Positions 9,743 through 21,545 of a stretch of DNA of 64,000 nucleotides are shown piece by piece. Within the stretch, counting starts at the first letter, position 1. The number at the start of each line of letters is the position of its first letter. The stretch comes from Acidobacteriota bacterium. Lineage in GTDB: Bacteria; Acidobacteriota; Terriglobia; Terriglobales; Acidobacteriaceae. A model generated the notes under the pieces. That model ran no database searches, was not told the DNA's origin, and worked only from the letters and a program-made list of their open reading frames with translations. Location of the stretch: positions 62,001-126,000 of the forward strand of contig JAKAJO010000022.1 in the NCBI GenBank assembly GCA_021813745.1, written 5' to 3'. A program made the position numbers and the translations under genes.

Positions 9743-10033
9743 ATGGCACAAGTCCGAGTGATTGCCCGAGCCGTAGCGCGTGAAGGCAAGGCAGAAGAGC
9801 TGAGCATGCTTTTGCGTGGGATGGTGGCGCCCACACGCGCTGAGGCTGGCTGCATCTATTACGAACTCTTCGAGTCCAACATCCCAGGCCTGTTTTATTT
9901 CAACGAGCTTTGGGAAAGCCAGCGGCACCTGGATGCCCACGCCGCCAGCAAACACTTCACTGAAATATTCGGGAAGGCAAAGGCGCTGATGCAGGGTCCG
10001 CCACAAGTCAATCTCCTGACCGAGATCGTCTAA
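9743..10033 (+). CDS. Antibiotic biosynthesis monooxygenase (ABM)-domain protein
   Basis: This 96-residue dimeric ferredoxin-like alpha/beta barrel protein belongs to the ABM/YgiN group. Features are the first strand VRVIARAVAREGKAEELSML, the family block ptrAEAGCIYYELFES, and FYFNELWESQRHLDAHAASKHF with the conserved ELW and His residues. YgiN-like members act as quinol monooxygenases or protect against reactive species. Substrate is unknown. The start ATG has AGGAG (in aatcaggagaatgaaac) upstream. It probably shares a transcript with the upstream PPC-domain gene. Confidence 0.9.
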   Translation: MAQVRVIARAVAREGKAEELSMLLRGMVAPTRAEAGCIYYELFESNIPGLFYFNELWESQRHLDAHAASKHFTEIFGKAKALMQGPPQVNLLTEIV

Positions 10034-10044
10034 GCCAAAGCACG

Positions 10045-10644
10045 CTATTCGTCCGGCTTCCAGACATACGCGCCCGGTTGCGGCAGTCCTATGTGTGCCA
10101 GCACTCGGCTCACAAACTGCCGCGCCATCTCCGTCGAATCAGTCGGTCGGTTATAAAAGGCTGGAATCACCGGAAAGATGACTGCGCCCGCCTCCGCAGC
10201 CAGCGCCATGTTTCGCAGGTGGATGCGATTAAAGGGCGTCTCACGCACGCATAGAATCAACGGCCTGCGCTCTTTCAACGTCACGTCCGCAGCGCGCGCA
10301 ATCAGCGAATCCGCCAGCCCGTTGGCAATCGCCGCCAGAGTCCCCATCGAGCATGGCAGCACAATCATGCCATGCGAGGGATAACTGCCGCTCGCAATCG
10401 ATGCTCCGATATTTGCATCAGCGTGTTGCTGCGTCTTCGCCGGAGCATGTCCCAGTAGCTTCTCCAGCAATTCGGTGCGACCTGAGATTCCTAACTCCTC
10501 CGCCATGACCCGCAGCGAATTTTCAGACGCGACCAAGTGTACGCGCGTCACCCGCGAATCCCCCTCAAGCGCCATGAGCAGTTCCCTGCCAAAGACCACA
10601 CCTGAGGCACCCGTGATGGCTACCGTCAAACTCATGCCTTCCAT
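10045..10644 (-). CDS. ubiX: Flavin prenyltransferase
   Basis: UbiX joins dimethylallyl phosphate to reduced FMN, making prenylated FMN for UbiD-type decarboxylases. The 199-residue flavoprotein shows the N-terminal TVAITGASGVVFGRELL, the FMN-binding IVLPCSMGTLAAIANGLADS around residues 95-115, and RRPLILCVRETPFNRIHLRN with its conserved Arg and Glu. No ubiD gene is visible in the window. The gene is the last of a minus-strand series purB, TPR gene, ubiX with gaps of only 5-9 bp. ATG codons at 10644 and 10635 are both possible starts. Confidence 0.93.
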   Translation of the reverse strand: MEGMSLTVAITGASGVVFGRELLMALEGDSRVTRVHLVASENSLRVMAEELGISGRTELLEKLLGHAPAKTQQHADANIGASIASGSYPSHGMIVLPCSMGTLAAIANGLADSLIARAADVTLKERRPLILCVRETPFNRIHLRNMALAAEAGAVIFPVIPAFYNRPTDSTEMARQFVSRVLAHIGLPQPGAYVWKPDE

Positions 10645-10653
10645 ATGTGCGGC

Positions 10654-11061
10654 TTACCCCTCGTTGGCTGAGGCATCATTGGGCTTGTTTTCGTTCCACT
10701 CCTGCATCATTCGAGCATACTCTTCGGAGTGGCCATACTTTTCCAGCCTCTTCATCTCATCAAAGGCCTGGCCATGCTCTCCTGCTCCCCAAAGCACACG
10801 GAATAGAAGGATCGAAGACATCTCCGACTCTGGTGATAGCTTGATCCCGACGCGGCCGTGCTCAATCGCCTCCCGATGCACGCCTGCCTGCGACAGCACC
10901 CACGCCATGTAACTGTGCACAAGGGACGCCTCGGGAAACTCCTCCACCAGCATCTTCATCGTCTGCACGGCTTCCGCCGCCTTTCCTTCTTCCACCAGAT
11001 GAACCGCCTCCCGGATGATTCCCAGTACGCATTCTGCCGACTGATCGGGTACCTGGTTCAT
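10654..11061 (-). CDS. Small tetratricopeptide-like helical protein
   Basis: This 135-residue protein, probably cytoplasmic, has no signal peptide. Two helix-turn-helix units of TPR type can be seen: IIREAVHLVEEGKAAEAVQT followed by LVEEFPEASLVHSYMAWVLSQAG, then REAIEHGRVGIKLSPESEM. The C terminus is acidic and Asn-rich. It lies between purB and ubiX with gaps of 5 and 9 bp, so it is translated from the same message. That placement does not by itself indicate a role in either pathway. No enzyme motif is present. Confidence 0.8.
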   Translation of the reverse strand: MNQVPDQSAECVLGIIREAVHLVEEGKAAEAVQTMKMLVEEFPEASLVHSYMAWVLSQAGVHREAIEHGRVGIKLSPESEMSSILLFRVLWGAGEHGQAFDEMKRLEKYGHSEEYARMMQEWNENKPNDASANEG

Positions 11062-11066
11062 CGTTT

Positions 11067-12377
11067 CTACGCTCCGAGCACGCGCTTGAAGATTGCATCC
11101 ACGTTACCAAGCTGCCGCTTATAGTCGAATGTTCGCATCAGCCTCTCCGCGCTCAGCAGCGCAGTAATCTGCGCGTCCCGCGCTACTTCATCCCGGAATA
11201 TCAGATCTTCTTTCCATGCTCGCATCGCATGGCCCTGCACCAGCCTGTAGGCGTCCTCGCGCAGCATGCCGGCCTCGGCCAGGTCGAGCAGCAACTGCCC
11301 GCTGAAAATGAGCCCCCCTGTGCTTTCGAGATTCTTCTTCATCCGCTCGGGGTAGACGAGCAGCCGATCGATCAGGTCCGTCGTCTTGGCCAGCAGATAA
11401 TCGACCAGAATCGTCGAATCCGGAAAGATCACACGCTCGACGGATGAATGCGAAATATCGCGTTCATGCCAAAGCGGGATGTTCTCAAAGGCGGCCTGTG
11501 CGTTGCCGCGCACCACGCGCGCCAGGCCGCTGATCTGCTCGCTGGTGATGGGATTCTTCTTGTGCGGCATCGCCGAAGAGCCCTTCTGCTTCTCGCTGAA
11601 GTACTCCTGCGCCTCGCGCACCTCAGTGCGTTGCAGGTGGCGCACCTCCACCGCAATCTTGTCCATCGTGCTGGCAATCAGGGCCAGCGTCGATATATAA
11701 GCGGCGTGCCGGTCACGCTGAATCACCTGCGTCGCTACGGGAGCAGGCTTCAACCCCAGCCGCAAACATATGCGCTCCTCGTGCTCCGGCTTCAAGTGAC
11801 CAAACGTCCCCACGGCACCCGAGAGCTTGCCAACGCGCATGTCTTCTGCAGCAGCGTCAAAGCGCGCCAGGTTCCGCTCCATCTCCGCGTACCAGTTCAG
11901 CAGCTTTAACCCAAAGGTCGTCGGCTCCGCATGAATCCCGTGCGTGCGGCCAATCGTCGGCGTGTGCTTGAACTCGAGCGCGCGCCGCTTCAACACGGCC
12001 AGAAGCCCCGTCAGCCCCGTGCGGATCAGCGCCGATGCCTCCTTGATCTGCAACGCCTGCGCTGTGTCCACAATGTCGTTGGAGGTCAGCCCGTAATGCA
12101 GCCAGCGCGACTCCGCGTCCAGTCCCTGCGCCTTGAGACTCTCCGACACGGCGGTCGTGAAGGCGATGACGTCGTGCTTCACCTCGGCCTCAATCTCCTG
12201 GATGCGAGCTGCTGAAAAGGAGGCCTTGGTCGCAATTGCCTCGGCCGCAGCCGCGGGAATCACACCATCTTCGGCCAGCACGGCGCTTGCCGCCGCCTCC
12301 ACCTGCAGCCAGCAACGGTACTTGTTTTCTTCGGTCCAGATCTGGCCCATCGCCGGGCGCGTGTAACGGTCAATCAA
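11067..12377 (-). CDS. purB: Adenylosuccinate lyase
   Basis: This homotetrameric lyase of the fumarase/aspartase superfamily acts twice in purine synthesis, releasing fumarate from SAICAR and from adenylosuccinate. The superfamily signature GSSAMPHKKNP with the catalytic Ser loop is present around residues 270-280. TSNDIVDTAQ and GRTHGIHAEPTTFGLK supply the other active-site regions, including the catalytic His of THGIHAEP. Length 436 is typical. It opens a short operon with the TPR protein and ubiX. The purine gene purS is found far away at 54935, so purine genes are scattered here. Confidence 0.96.
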   Translation of the reverse strand: MIDRYTRPAMGQIWTEENKYRCWLQVEAAASAVLAEDGVIPAAAAEAIATKASFSAARIQEIEAEVKHDVIAFTTAVSESLKAQGLDAESRWLHYGLTSNDIVDTAQALQIKEASALIRTGLTGLLAVLKRRALEFKHTPTIGRTHGIHAEPTTFGLKLLNWYAEMERNLARFDAAAEDMRVGKLSGAVGTFGHLKPEHEERICLRLGLKPAPVATQVIQRDRHAAYISTLALIASTMDKIAVEVRHLQRTEVREAQEYFSEKQKGSSAMPHKKNPITSEQISGLARVVRGNAQAAFENIPLWHERDISHSSVERVIFPDSTILVDYLLAKTTDLIDRLLVYPERMKKNLESTGGLIFSGQLLLDLAEAGMLREDAYRLVQGHAMRAWKEDLIFRDEVARDAQITALLSAERLMRTFDYKRQLGNVDAIFKRVLGA

Positions 12378-12445
12378 GCCCTATCTCCTGCGCGCGGCAG
12401 TCATTGTGCGCCGCGTTAATCCCCGATGTTCAGGTCGAGGCCGCC

Positions 12446-12703
12446 TTAGCCCCGCGGAATCCCCAGGCGCTGGTGCAGTTCGTCATACAGCAGCCCCTTG
12501 CCCGGCCTGTAGGGCTGGAACCACTCGCCATCAATCACAAGTTGCGGAATGGCTCGCTTCCCCACATGGCGGATGACTTCATCGGAAGCCGCCGGATCCT
12601 CATCCACATTGATTTCCGTGTAAGCAATCCCGTGCGTATCCAGAAAATGCTTTGCGGCCCGGCAGTCCCGGCACCACGCAGCCGTATACACCTGCACTGT
12701 CAT
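12446..12703 (-). CDS. Glutaredoxin-like protein
   Basis: This 85-residue thioredoxin-fold protein has the redox motif WCRDC (residues 10-14) after the first strand MTVQVYTAA. The conserved cis-Pro lies in KRAIPQLVIDGE and the glutathione-site region is EWFQPYRPGKGLL. It resembles the glutaredoxin/NrdH class used for small electron transfer reactions. It is divergent from the cupin gene, with starts only 35 bp apart, so the two promoters must overlap or the messages are nearly leaderless. Confidence 0.9.
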   Translation of the reverse strand: MTVQVYTAAWCRDCRAAKHFLDTHGIAYTEINVDEDPAASDEVIRHVGKRAIPQLVIDGEWFQPYRPGKGLLYDELHQRLGIPRG

Positions 12704-12738
12704 GCCTCCATTCTACTGGGTCTGCGCTGCTACCATCG

Positions 12739-13230
12739 ATGGGTATGACAGCCGGCGAGATCAAAAAGCTGCTCAACCTGAGCCCGCATCCCCTTGAGGG
12801 TGGCTCCTACCGCCGCACCTACACCTCGGCTGCGACCATTGCTTTGCCGCGCGGCCAGCGTGCCGCAGGCACGGCCATCTACTACCTGCTGGAGCCCGGA
12901 GCGTTCTCTGAGATGCACGTCCTCGACTCCGACGAGATCTTTCACTTCTACCTCGGCGACCCAGTTGAAATGATCCAGCTCTACCCCGATGGCCACTCCG
13001 TGGTTTTAACTCTTGGACAGGACCTGCAGGCTGGTGAGCAGGTCCAGGTCGTCGTCCCCGCAGGCGTCTGGCAAGGCACGCGGCTCATTGGTGATGGCAA
13101 AGTGGCTCTGATGGGCTGCACCGTCACCCCCGGCTTTGATTTTGCCGACTATCGCAACGCCAGCGCAGACGAGCTGATTGCCAAATGGCCGCACGAGGCA
13201 GATAGGATTCGCGCGCTGACGCGGAGCTAG
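12739..13230 (+). CDS. Cupin protein of the DUF985 family
   Basis: This 163-residue single-domain cupin matches DUF985. Features are the start EIKKLLNLSPHPLEGGSYRR, the strand AIYYLLEPGAFSEMHVLDSDEIFHFYLGDP holding the metal-binding His residues, and the end segment VMGCTVTPGFDFADYRNAS. Relatives have sugar-epimerase-like beta barrels but no established reaction. ATG codons at 12739 and 12745 are in frame and neither has a strong ribosome site. The stop codon is three bases from the end of the convergent tadA. Confidence 0.88.
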   Translation: MGMTAGEIKKLLNLSPHPLEGGSYRRTYTSAATIALPRGQRAAGTAIYYLLEPGAFSEMHVLDSDEIFHFYLGDPVEMIQLYPDGHSVVLTLGQDLQAGEQVQVVVPAGVWQGTRLIGDGKVALMGCTVTPGFDFADYRNASADELIAKWPHEADRIRALTRS

Positions 13231-13233
13231 ACT

Positions 13234-14777
<1,544 letters not shown>

Positions 14778-14779
14778 GG

Positions 14780-15721
14780 CTATTTGTGCTCTCCATCGCG
14801 CGCCGGACCGTGCGCAGCATCGAGAAAACGCTGTGTGATGGGCGCGTAGGCGTCGATGCGGCGGTCGCGCAGGAAGGGCCAATTGCGGCGCGTGTCTTCG
14901 AGCAGTGCGAGGTCGATCTCGGCGAGCAAAACCTCTTCGGCATCGTGGGAAGCCTGGGCAACAATGCGGCCGAATGGGTCGGCAAGAAAGCTCCCGCCCC
15001 AGAATTCCAGCCCAAGCCCTTCTGCCCGGTTGCCGAGAATGTCGCCCTGCTCATGACCGACGCGATTCACACCGGCCACGTAGACCCCGTTCGCAATCGC
15101 ATGGGCGCGCTGGATCGTCTGCCACGCCTCGTATTGCGCTGCACCGTATTCGGCTTTTTCAGCCGGATGCCAGCCAATGGCCGTGGGATAGAAAAGCACC
15201 TCCGCGCCTTGCAACGCAGTCAGGCGCGCTCCTTCGGGATACCACTGGTCCCAGCAGACGAGCGTGCCGATACGGCCAAAAGCAGTGTCCGTCGCTTTGA
15301 ATCCAAGATCGCCGGGCGTGAAGTAGAACTTTTCGTAGTAGAGAGGATCGTCCGGGATGTGCATCTTGCGATAGACACTGGCGATGCTGCCATCCACGTT
15401 CAGCGTGACGGCCGTGTTGTGGTAAAGGCCCAGCGCACGGCGCTCAAAGAGCGAGGCAATAATGACGACGCGGGACTCGCGCGCGACCTCAGCCAGCTTC
15501 GCCGTCGATGGACCGGGAATGGGCTCGGCGAGATCGAAGAGGCGAATGTCTTCCCTCTGGCAGAAGTACTGCGCGCGAAAGAGCTCCGGCAGGCAGACAA
15601 CGTTTGCGCCGAGGCGTGCCGCCTCCCGGATGCGACGCACCGCCGCAGCCAAATTAGCCTCGGGGTCCGGCCCCATACGCATCTGCACCAGCCCCACGTT
15701 ATATTTCCGTTGCTCTGCCAT
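14780..15721 (-). CDS. aguB: N-carbamoylputrescine amidase
   Basis: This nitrilase-superfamily enzyme (313 residues) splits N-carbamoylputrescine into putrescine, CO2 and ammonia. The Glu-Lys-Cys triad is visible as CLPELF, YRKMHIPDDP and LVCWDQWYPEGARL. The long FTPGDLGFKATDTAFGRIG segment matches the AguB branch. Start ATG 15721 has AGGAA five bases before it; the open frame continues upstream without such a site. The gene lies between the pyruvoyl arginine decarboxylase and aguA. The reaction order arginine, agmatine, N-carbamoylputrescine, putrescine therefore follows these three genes. Confidence 0.94.
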   Translation of the reverse strand: MAEQRKYNVGLVQMRMGPDPEANLAAAVRRIREAARLGANVVCLPELFRAQYFCQREDIRLFDLAEPIPGPSTAKLAEVARESRVVIIASLFERRALGLYHNTAVTLNVDGSIASVYRKMHIPDDPLYYEKFYFTPGDLGFKATDTAFGRIGTLVCWDQWYPEGARLTALQGAEVLFYPTAIGWHPAEKAEYGAAQYEAWQTIQRAHAIANGVYVAGVNRVGHEQGDILGNRAEGLGLEFWGGSFLADPFGRIVAQASHDAEEVLLAEIDLALLEDTRRNWPFLRDRRIDAYAPITQRFLDAAHGPARDGEHK

Positions 15722-15758
15722 AGTTTCCTGCCCGCTTTCCTTTCCGGTGACACAGCAA

Positions 15759-15785
15759 GGCCAACCCCGCAATGCGGGATTGGCC
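15759..15785 (-). repeat. 12-bp hairpin between the arginine decarboxylase and amidase genes
   Basis: Bases 15759-15770 pair with 15774-15785 (GGCCAA..CCGC against GCGG..TTGGCC on the plus strand), one pair being G-U in RNA, with a three-base loop. There is no T run after it on the minus strand, so it looks more like a processing or stability element than a full terminator. Confidence 0.5.
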
Positions 15786-15808
15786 AGGGACGATGCCGTT
15801 CCAGTTGC

Positions 15809-16357
15809 CTACTCTTCGAGAATCAGTACTGCGGCGGCGATGGTGGTGGTCCATAGACCGCGCTTGTCACCCACAGCGGATTGCGTGATGTTGCTGGTAC
15901 GAACAATCTTGTTGGAGATGCGATAGATCTCCTTCTTTTCATCCCAGCTATCGTCCGGGTCGAATTCAACATTGAGGGTGGTCGCCAGCATTTCTGCCGC
16001 AAGCTCCTCAGCGTATTCACCCGCCTGCTCTTCAGTCTCACCAAAGCTGTGATGCTCGCTCAGGTAGCCATAGGTGTTGCGGTCGGCCGGAATTGCCACG
16101 CCGATACTCGACACCACAAGGCGGTGCGGTTCCCGCGTGGAGTTCTCGGCAATGACCGCGAAAACCACTTCGCCATGGTTGAGGTATTTAAGTCCCTCTT
16201 TACGCGGGATGACCTTGCAGTTCGGCGGAAAGATAGACGATACGCGTACCAGATTCTGCGAGGCAATGCCCGCATCCCGAAGGGCCAGCTCAAAGGAGGT
16301 CAAACGCTCCTTGTGTTTGCCTACACCCTTGGTGAAGAAAAGCTTCTTCGGGACCAT
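15809..16357 (-). CDS. pdaD: Pyruvoyl-dependent arginine decarboxylase
   Basis: This enzyme decarboxylates arginine to agmatine using a pyruvoyl group made by self-cleavage. The cleavage region [17 protein letters not shown] is intact; by analogy with the archaeal enzyme the chain breaks between Ser40 and Ser41, and Ser41 becomes the pyruvoyl group of the alpha chain. Further matches are [20 protein letters not shown] and the C-terminal [12 protein letters not shown]. Length 182 is normal for the family. ATG 16357 ([11 protein letters not shown]) is preferred; a TTG four codons earlier has GGAGGG eleven bases upstream. PLP-dependent SpeA is not needed for the pathway encoded here. The next gene, aguB, is 87 bp away. 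Confidence 0.92.
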   Translation of the reverse strand: MVPKKLFFTKGVGKHKERLTSFELALRDAGIASQNLVRVSSIFPPNCKVIPRKEGLKYLNHGEVVFAVIAENSTREPHRLVVSSIGVAIPADRNTYGYLSEHHSFGETEEQAGEYAEELAAEMLATTLNVEFDPDDSWDEKKEIYRISNKIVRTSNITQSAVGDKRGLWTTTIAAAVLILEE

Positions 16358-16618
16358 GCTCTTTCCCAATTTCTATGTACCCTCCGTGACGTTGGCAGTC
16401 CTGACAAATTTCGGTTGTTCCCGCATGAGTGTATCGCATTCAGCCCCATCAAAACAGTGCGGAATCAGTTTTCATACTGCTTTTAATTTGGATGACCCGG
16501 CTGGTTGAGGCGCGCACTGAATCCGTCGCGCCAATAAACCGGAGGTAACGCCGAAAATCACCGATGAATGTCTTCTTTTGCACCGGAACTTTTGCCTCTG
16601 AATCGCGTTCACTTTAAT

Positions 16619-17266
16619 ATGAAGTTGCTTCTGCATCCCTTCATTGCGATTTTGAGCGCCGGAATTCTCTGCGGCGCTGCTGCTGCACAGAAATCTGAAC
16701 TTTCCCAGCAGGGGACAGAGAACCAGCCTCAGGCCATTACCCACGATATGGCCCCGCCAGTTTCTCCCATCACTCTTGGTTCTGTTCCACTGAACTGGAC
16801 ACCACCGGCTTTGGCGGCGCTGGACTCGCAGGCGGCCGTGAAGTCGAGTTTCGTGCTGGACCGAAATCTGCTTCACCTGGCGGCCGGACTGGTACCTGAC
16901 TCGGAGGAGCAGGATCGTCAGGTCATTAACCGGCTTGATGGCGTGAGTGTCCATATTCTGCGCTTCGGCAACCAGGGAGTACCCGACGAAGATAAAGTCG
17001 GCGCAATTCGCGCCGCATATCACATCCGTGGCTGGAAGCACCTGGTGACTACGACGAACGCCGGTGGACCGTGGCACAACGACACAACGGACCTTTGGCT
17101 CGTGCTTGATGGTTCGAATATTCAGGGAGCGGTGGTTCTGGCCGAGACGCCCAAGAGCCTGACACTCGTGAGCGTCGCGGGCAATATTAGCCCAATTGAC
17201 CTGTTGCACCTGCGCGGACATTTCGGCATTCCGCGTTTTGACGCAGCGCCGCTCGATCGCCCTTAG
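16619..17266 (+). CDS. Secreted DUF4252-like protein
   Basis: This 215-residue protein has a signal peptide (MKLLLHPFIAILSAGILCGAAAA, cleavage before QKSEL). Its mature region resembles DUF4252. The key part is VLDRNLLHLAAGLVPDSEEQDRQVINRLDGVSVHILRFGN, followed by a strand-rich end VTTTNAGGPWHNDTTDLWLV and LTLVSVAGNISPIDLLHLRG. The family occurs in Acidobacteriota and Bacteroidota and has no known function. The ATG at 16619 directly precedes the signal peptide; an in-frame ATG at 16568 would bury it behind 17 residues. Confidence 0.78.
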   Translation: MKLLLHPFIAILSAGILCGAAAAQKSELSQQGTENQPQAITHDMAPPVSPITLGSVPLNWTPPALAALDSQAAVKSSFVLDRNLLHLAAGLVPDSEEQDRQVINRLDGVSVHILRFGNQGVPDEDKVGAIRAAYHIRGWKHLVTTTNAGGPWHNDTTDLWLVLDGSNIQGAVVLAETPKSLTLVSVAGNISPIDLLHLRGHFGIPRFDAAPLDRP

Positions 17267-17693
17267 CGGTCTCAAATTGAAGCTCTGTGTCGTCATGGTC
17301 TAGCGTTGCGCTGCACAGGAGTCACAGGCGCCTTCTGCCTGATGCATCCGAGCCATCCAATCACTGTTCCATTTCTGTGTAGAGCGTTCCCCTGATCGCA
17401 GCGAGTCCCTGAAACTAACCCGAATGTATCTTGCAGATTTTAAGATATTTATAGACATAGTCACCAGACAGCGAGACTTCCACACGTTTGTCCTCACCGA
17501 CTTTGCCAGAGAATAGTCATCTTGTTCTGCGGCCCTTTGCGCGAAGAATTGCAATCTGAAGGGAAGCTCATCAGACTACAAATGCGACTGAAATTGTCCG
17601 CGTCGCTTGTCCGGGCGGCTCTTTGCCAGCCGAGATTTGCAGGTGCTAGCCTCTCTCTGCAATTGTTTATAAGGAAGGGGCATTGCGAAGATC
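17267..17693. other. Upstream region of icd, no gene recognised
   Basis: This 427-bp stretch lies between the DUF4252-like gene and icd. It holds AAGGAAGGGG at about 17671-17680 as a ribosome site region for icd and an AT-rich segment near 17435-17460 that may contain a promoter. Short open frames on the minus strand have no recognisable product. I see no RNA gene. Confidence 0.5.
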
Positions 17694-19094
17694 ATGCAGA
17701 AGACGTACAACGGGCACGAACTGCCCAAAGATGGCGCAATCATCCAATACAGCAACGGCAAGTATCAGGTTCCTGATAATCCCATCATTCCATTCATTGA
17801 AGGTGACGGCACGGGGCGAGACATCTGGAAAGCTTCGCAGCGTGTTTTTGATGCCGCAGTAGAAAAGGCGTACGGCGGCAAGCGCAGCATCAAGTGGTTT
17901 GAAATTCTGGCCGGAGAGAAGGCATTTCGCCAGTTCAGTAATTGGCTGCCGGACGACTCAGTGGCAGCGGCTCTCGACCTGCGCATTTCCATCAAGGGAC
18001 CGCTGACGACGCCTATCGGTGGCGGCATTCGCTCGCTGAATGTGGCACTGCGGCAAATCATGGATCTCTATGCTTGCGTGCGCCCCGTGAAGTATTACCA
18101 AGGCGTGCCGAGTCCGGTAAAGCACCCAGAGAAGGTCAACATCGTCATTTTCCGTGAAAATACGGAGGATGTGTATTCGGGGATCGAGTTCAAGCAGGGC
18201 ACTGACGAGGCTGCCAAACTCATCAGGTTTCTGAACGACGAGATGCTGAAAGGCGGTAAGAAGAAAATCCGCACAGATTCTGGCGTGGGCATCAAGCCCA
18301 TCTCGACCTTCGGGACCAAGCGACTTGTGCGGTACGCCATTCGCCATGCGCTGGAAACAGGACGCAAGACGGTGACGCTGGTGCACAAGGGCAACATTCA
18401 GAAGTTCACGGAAGGCGCGTTCCGTGAATGGGGCTACGAAGTGGCAACCCAGGAGTTCCGCGATCAGACCGTTACGGAGCGCGAGAGCTGGATTTTGGGC
18501 AACCTGGACTCCAATCCAAACCTGACCGTCGAGCAGAATGCTGCGCTCATCGAGCCAGGCATGGAATTTGCGCCGCAGAGTTTCCGTGATGAGGTCTGCG
18601 CCGAAGTGAAGGCAGTCATCGACGCGATTGGCAAGAGCCACGGCAATGGCGCATGGAAGTCGAAGATCCTGGTAAATGACCGCATTGCGGACTCCATCTT
18701 CCAGCAGATCATCATCCGGCCGGCGGAGTACAGTGTGCTGGCGACGACCAACCTGAACGGCGACTACATCTCCGACGCTGCGGCGGCGCAGGTGGGCGGT
18801 CTGGGTATTGCGCCAGGCGCCAACATCGGCGACGGCTACGCAGTGTTCGAAGCCACGCATGGAACGGCACCGAAGTACGCCGACAAGGACGTCATCAATC
18901 CAGGATCGGTGATTCTGTCGGGCGTGATGATGCTGGAGTTCATCGGCTGGAAGGAAGCGGCCAAGATGATTGAGAACGCGATGGAGAAGACCATCCAGCA
19001 GAAGTTTGTGACCTATGACTTTGAGCGGCAGACAGCAGGCGCCACGAAGGTAGGCACCAGCGAGTTTGCAACGCGCATCATAGGCAATATGTAG
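17694..19094 (+). CDS. icd: Isocitrate dehydrogenase, NADP-dependent
   Basis: This TCA-cycle enzyme oxidises isocitrate to 2-oxoglutarate and CO2. The 466-residue protein belongs to the prokaryotic homodimeric type: [14 protein letters not shown] near the start, the substrate loop [22 protein letters not shown], and [21 protein letters not shown]. The coenzyme region [20 protein letters not shown] carries the Lys-Tyr pair that selects NADP in E. coli Icd. The Ser of RSLNVALRQ is the residue phosphorylated by AceK in enterics; no aceK is visible here. Length is about 50 residues above E. coli, mainly an insertion after residue 165 ([20 protein letters not shown]). mdh follows after a 90-bp gap rich in hairpins. 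Confidence 0.96.
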   Translation: MQKTYNGHELPKDGAIIQYSNGKYQVPDNPIIPFIEGDGTGRDIWKASQRVFDAAVEKAYGGKRSIKWFEILAGEKAFRQFSNWLPDDSVAAALDLRISIKGPLTTPIGGGIRSLNVALRQIMDLYACVRPVKYYQGVPSPVKHPEKVNIVIFRENTEDVYSGIEFKQGTDEAAKLIRFLNDEMLKGGKKKIRTDSGVGIKPISTFGTKRLVRYAIRHALETGRKTVTLVHKGNIQKFTEGAFREWGYEVATQEFRDQTVTERESWILGNLDSNPNLTVEQNAALIEPGMEFAPQSFRDEVCAEVKAVIDAIGKSHGNGAWKSKILVNDRIADSIFQQIIIRPAEYSVLATTNLNGDYISDAAAAQVGGLGIAPGANIGDGYAVFEATHGTAPKYADKDVINPGSVILSGVMMLEFIGWKEAAKMIENAMEKTIQQKFVTYDFERQTAGATKVGTSEFATRIIGNM

Positions 19095-20111
<1,017 letters not shown>

Positions 20112-20129
20112 CTCAGACACAGGAATCAA

Positions 20130-20160
20130 GAAGGGCCGCCACGTGCGGCCCTTCTACTTT
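20130..20160 (+). terminator. Intrinsic terminator after mdh
   Basis: A 10-bp perfect stem pairs 20130-20139 (GAAGGGCCGC) with 20145-20154 (GCGGCCCTTC), the loop is five bases and the downstream sequence is TACTTT. It separates icd-mdh from the convergent hydrolase gene. Confidence 0.85.
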
Positions 20161-20172
20161 CTGGCGAAGAGC

Positions 20173-21093
20173 CTATTGGTGAAGGAATTGCACCGCACCT
20201 GGTGCGATGTCCGCCGCACACTGGCTCGGCGCCAGATGGCCACAGCCCTGAATCACGTCGAGCTGCGATTGCGGCACGAGGGAATGAATCCTCAGAGCCT
20301 GAGGCAAAGGGGTAATTCGGTCGAGCGCACCCCAGATAATCAGGACCGGCATCTTGAGCTGCGGAAGAAGATTGTCCGTAGTGTCGCTGCCGGTGAGCAT
20401 TGAGGTAAGTGCCCTCTGAATCACCCAGGCATGCTTGTGCGAAAGTCGCAGAATGTCTGCCGCAACAAAGCTTGGAACAGAAGGTGGATTGGGCATAAGC
20501 AACGCATCGAGCTGAGCAATTTGGTCCGGTGTGGTCGGAGTGAACAGTGTAGTATCCCAGTCGGGACGGGCATAGAGGCCTGCACTGTCAAAAAGCATCA
20601 GCCGGTTGACACGCTCGGGGTGACGAATAGCGACGACCTGGACAATCCAGCCCCCCATGGACCACCCGCCGAGATCGACCTGGTGCAGGCGAAGAGCGTC
20701 GAGAAGGCCAACAACTACCTGTGCCTGGTCTGCAATGGAATAGGAAAAACCAGCGGGCATGTCGCTTTGGCCATAGCCAGGCAGGTCGGGCAGGTAAACA
20801 CGGAACCCAGCGCGAGAAAAGTACGGCGCGAGGTTGGCCCAATCCTCGGCCCGCGCTCCGAGCCCATGGATAAGCACCAAGGGCGGACCAGAATCAGGGC
20901 CCATCGTGTAGTAATGGATGCGAATTCCGTCTACATGCGTCCAATGGCCGCGAGCGCCGTGCCACCACATACGTGCCTGCGTGATCTGGGTAAAAACACG
21001 GACCGGCACGCTATGGATAATGACGCCAACCGAAAGAAAGGAGAAGAAAGCCAAAGAGCCAAGCCACTTGGCCAACTCGCGCAGCTTCATCAA
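20173..21093 (-). CDS. Alpha/beta hydrolase with N-terminal membrane anchor
   Basis: This 306-residue hydrolase has an N-terminal hydrophobic segment (SLAFFSFLSVGVIIHSVPV, residues 13-31), which probably anchors it to the membrane with the enzyme outside the cytoplasm. Fold motifs are VLIHGLGARAEDW (oxyanion region), the nucleophile elbow GGWSMGGW, the Asp in IIWGALDRITP and the His in QGCGHLAPSQ. The substrate is unknown. Similar lipases, esterases and haloperoxidase-like proteins share these motifs. Its start overlaps the stop of the upstream Nudix gene by four bases, so both are co-translated. Confidence 0.88.
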   Translation of the reverse strand: MMKLRELAKWLGSLAFFSFLSVGVIIHSVPVRVFTQITQARMWWHGARGHWTHVDGIRIHYYTMGPDSGPPLVLIHGLGARAEDWANLAPYFSRAGFRVYLPDLPGYGQSDMPAGFSYSIADQAQVVVGLLDALRLHQVDLGGWSMGGWIVQVVAIRHPERVNRLMLFDSAGLYARPDWDTTLFTPTTPDQIAQLDALLMPNPPSVPSFVAADILRLSHKHAWVIQRALTSMLTGSDTTDNLLPQLKMPVLIIWGALDRITPLPQALRIHSLVPQSQLDVIQGCGHLAPSQCAADIAPGAVQFLHQ

Positions 21094-21545
21094 AGATCCC
21101 TTCCATAAAGAGTTTCAGCACGCTCCCACGCCTTTTCGAGAACGCGGAGCGTCACAGGATCGAGTTGCAAGGGGCTTTCAGAACCCAAGTCTGCCCGGGC
21201 GACCCAACGTGCCTCCTCAGCGTCGGAACCCGCCGCAAACGAGCCACCCTTCACAATGCAGAGAAAATCGGCAATCACATAGTGATAGCGCACACGGGAA
21301 CCCTCGCGATGAACTCTGTCGAGCAGTTCGATCAGTTCTACGGGCTCGACCAGAAGACCAGTCTCCTCCTGAACCTCCCGGATCACCCCGCCGTGAAGGG
21401 ATTCGCCCAATTCAAGCAGACCCCCTGGAATAGACCAGCGGCCCTTCATGGGCTCATGGGATCGACGCACGAGCAATACCCGGCACCGATCGATGACGAT
21501 GGCGCCTACCCCGATGAGGGGAGAAGCTGGAAATTCCCTTTGCAT
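21090..21545 (-). CDS. Nudix hydrolase
   Basis: This 151-residue Nudix pyrophosphohydrolase has a complete Nudix box GGLLELGESLHGGVIREVQEETGLL (in the pattern GX5EX7REXXEEXGX), starting about residue 40, with the metal-binding REVQEE. Flanking features are VLLVRRSHEPMKGRWSIPGG and YHYVIADFLC, similar to ADP-ribose and NADH pyrophosphatases of the MutT group. The substrate cannot be assigned. It forms an overlapping pair with the alpha/beta hydrolase downstream and is divergent from the copper genes, which start about 100 bp away. Confidence 0.92.
   Translation of the reverse strand: MQREFPASPLIGVGAIVIDRCRVLLVRRSHEPMKGRWSIPGGLLELGESLHGGVIREVQEETGLLVEPVELIELLDRVHREGSRVRYHYVIADFLCIVKGGSFAAGSDAEEARWVARADLGSESPLQLDPVTLRVLEKAWERAETLYGRDL

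Noticed and set aside
17300-17554. 84-codon minus-strand frame upstream of icd
   Set aside because: No ribosome site or domain; composition fits non-coding DNA.
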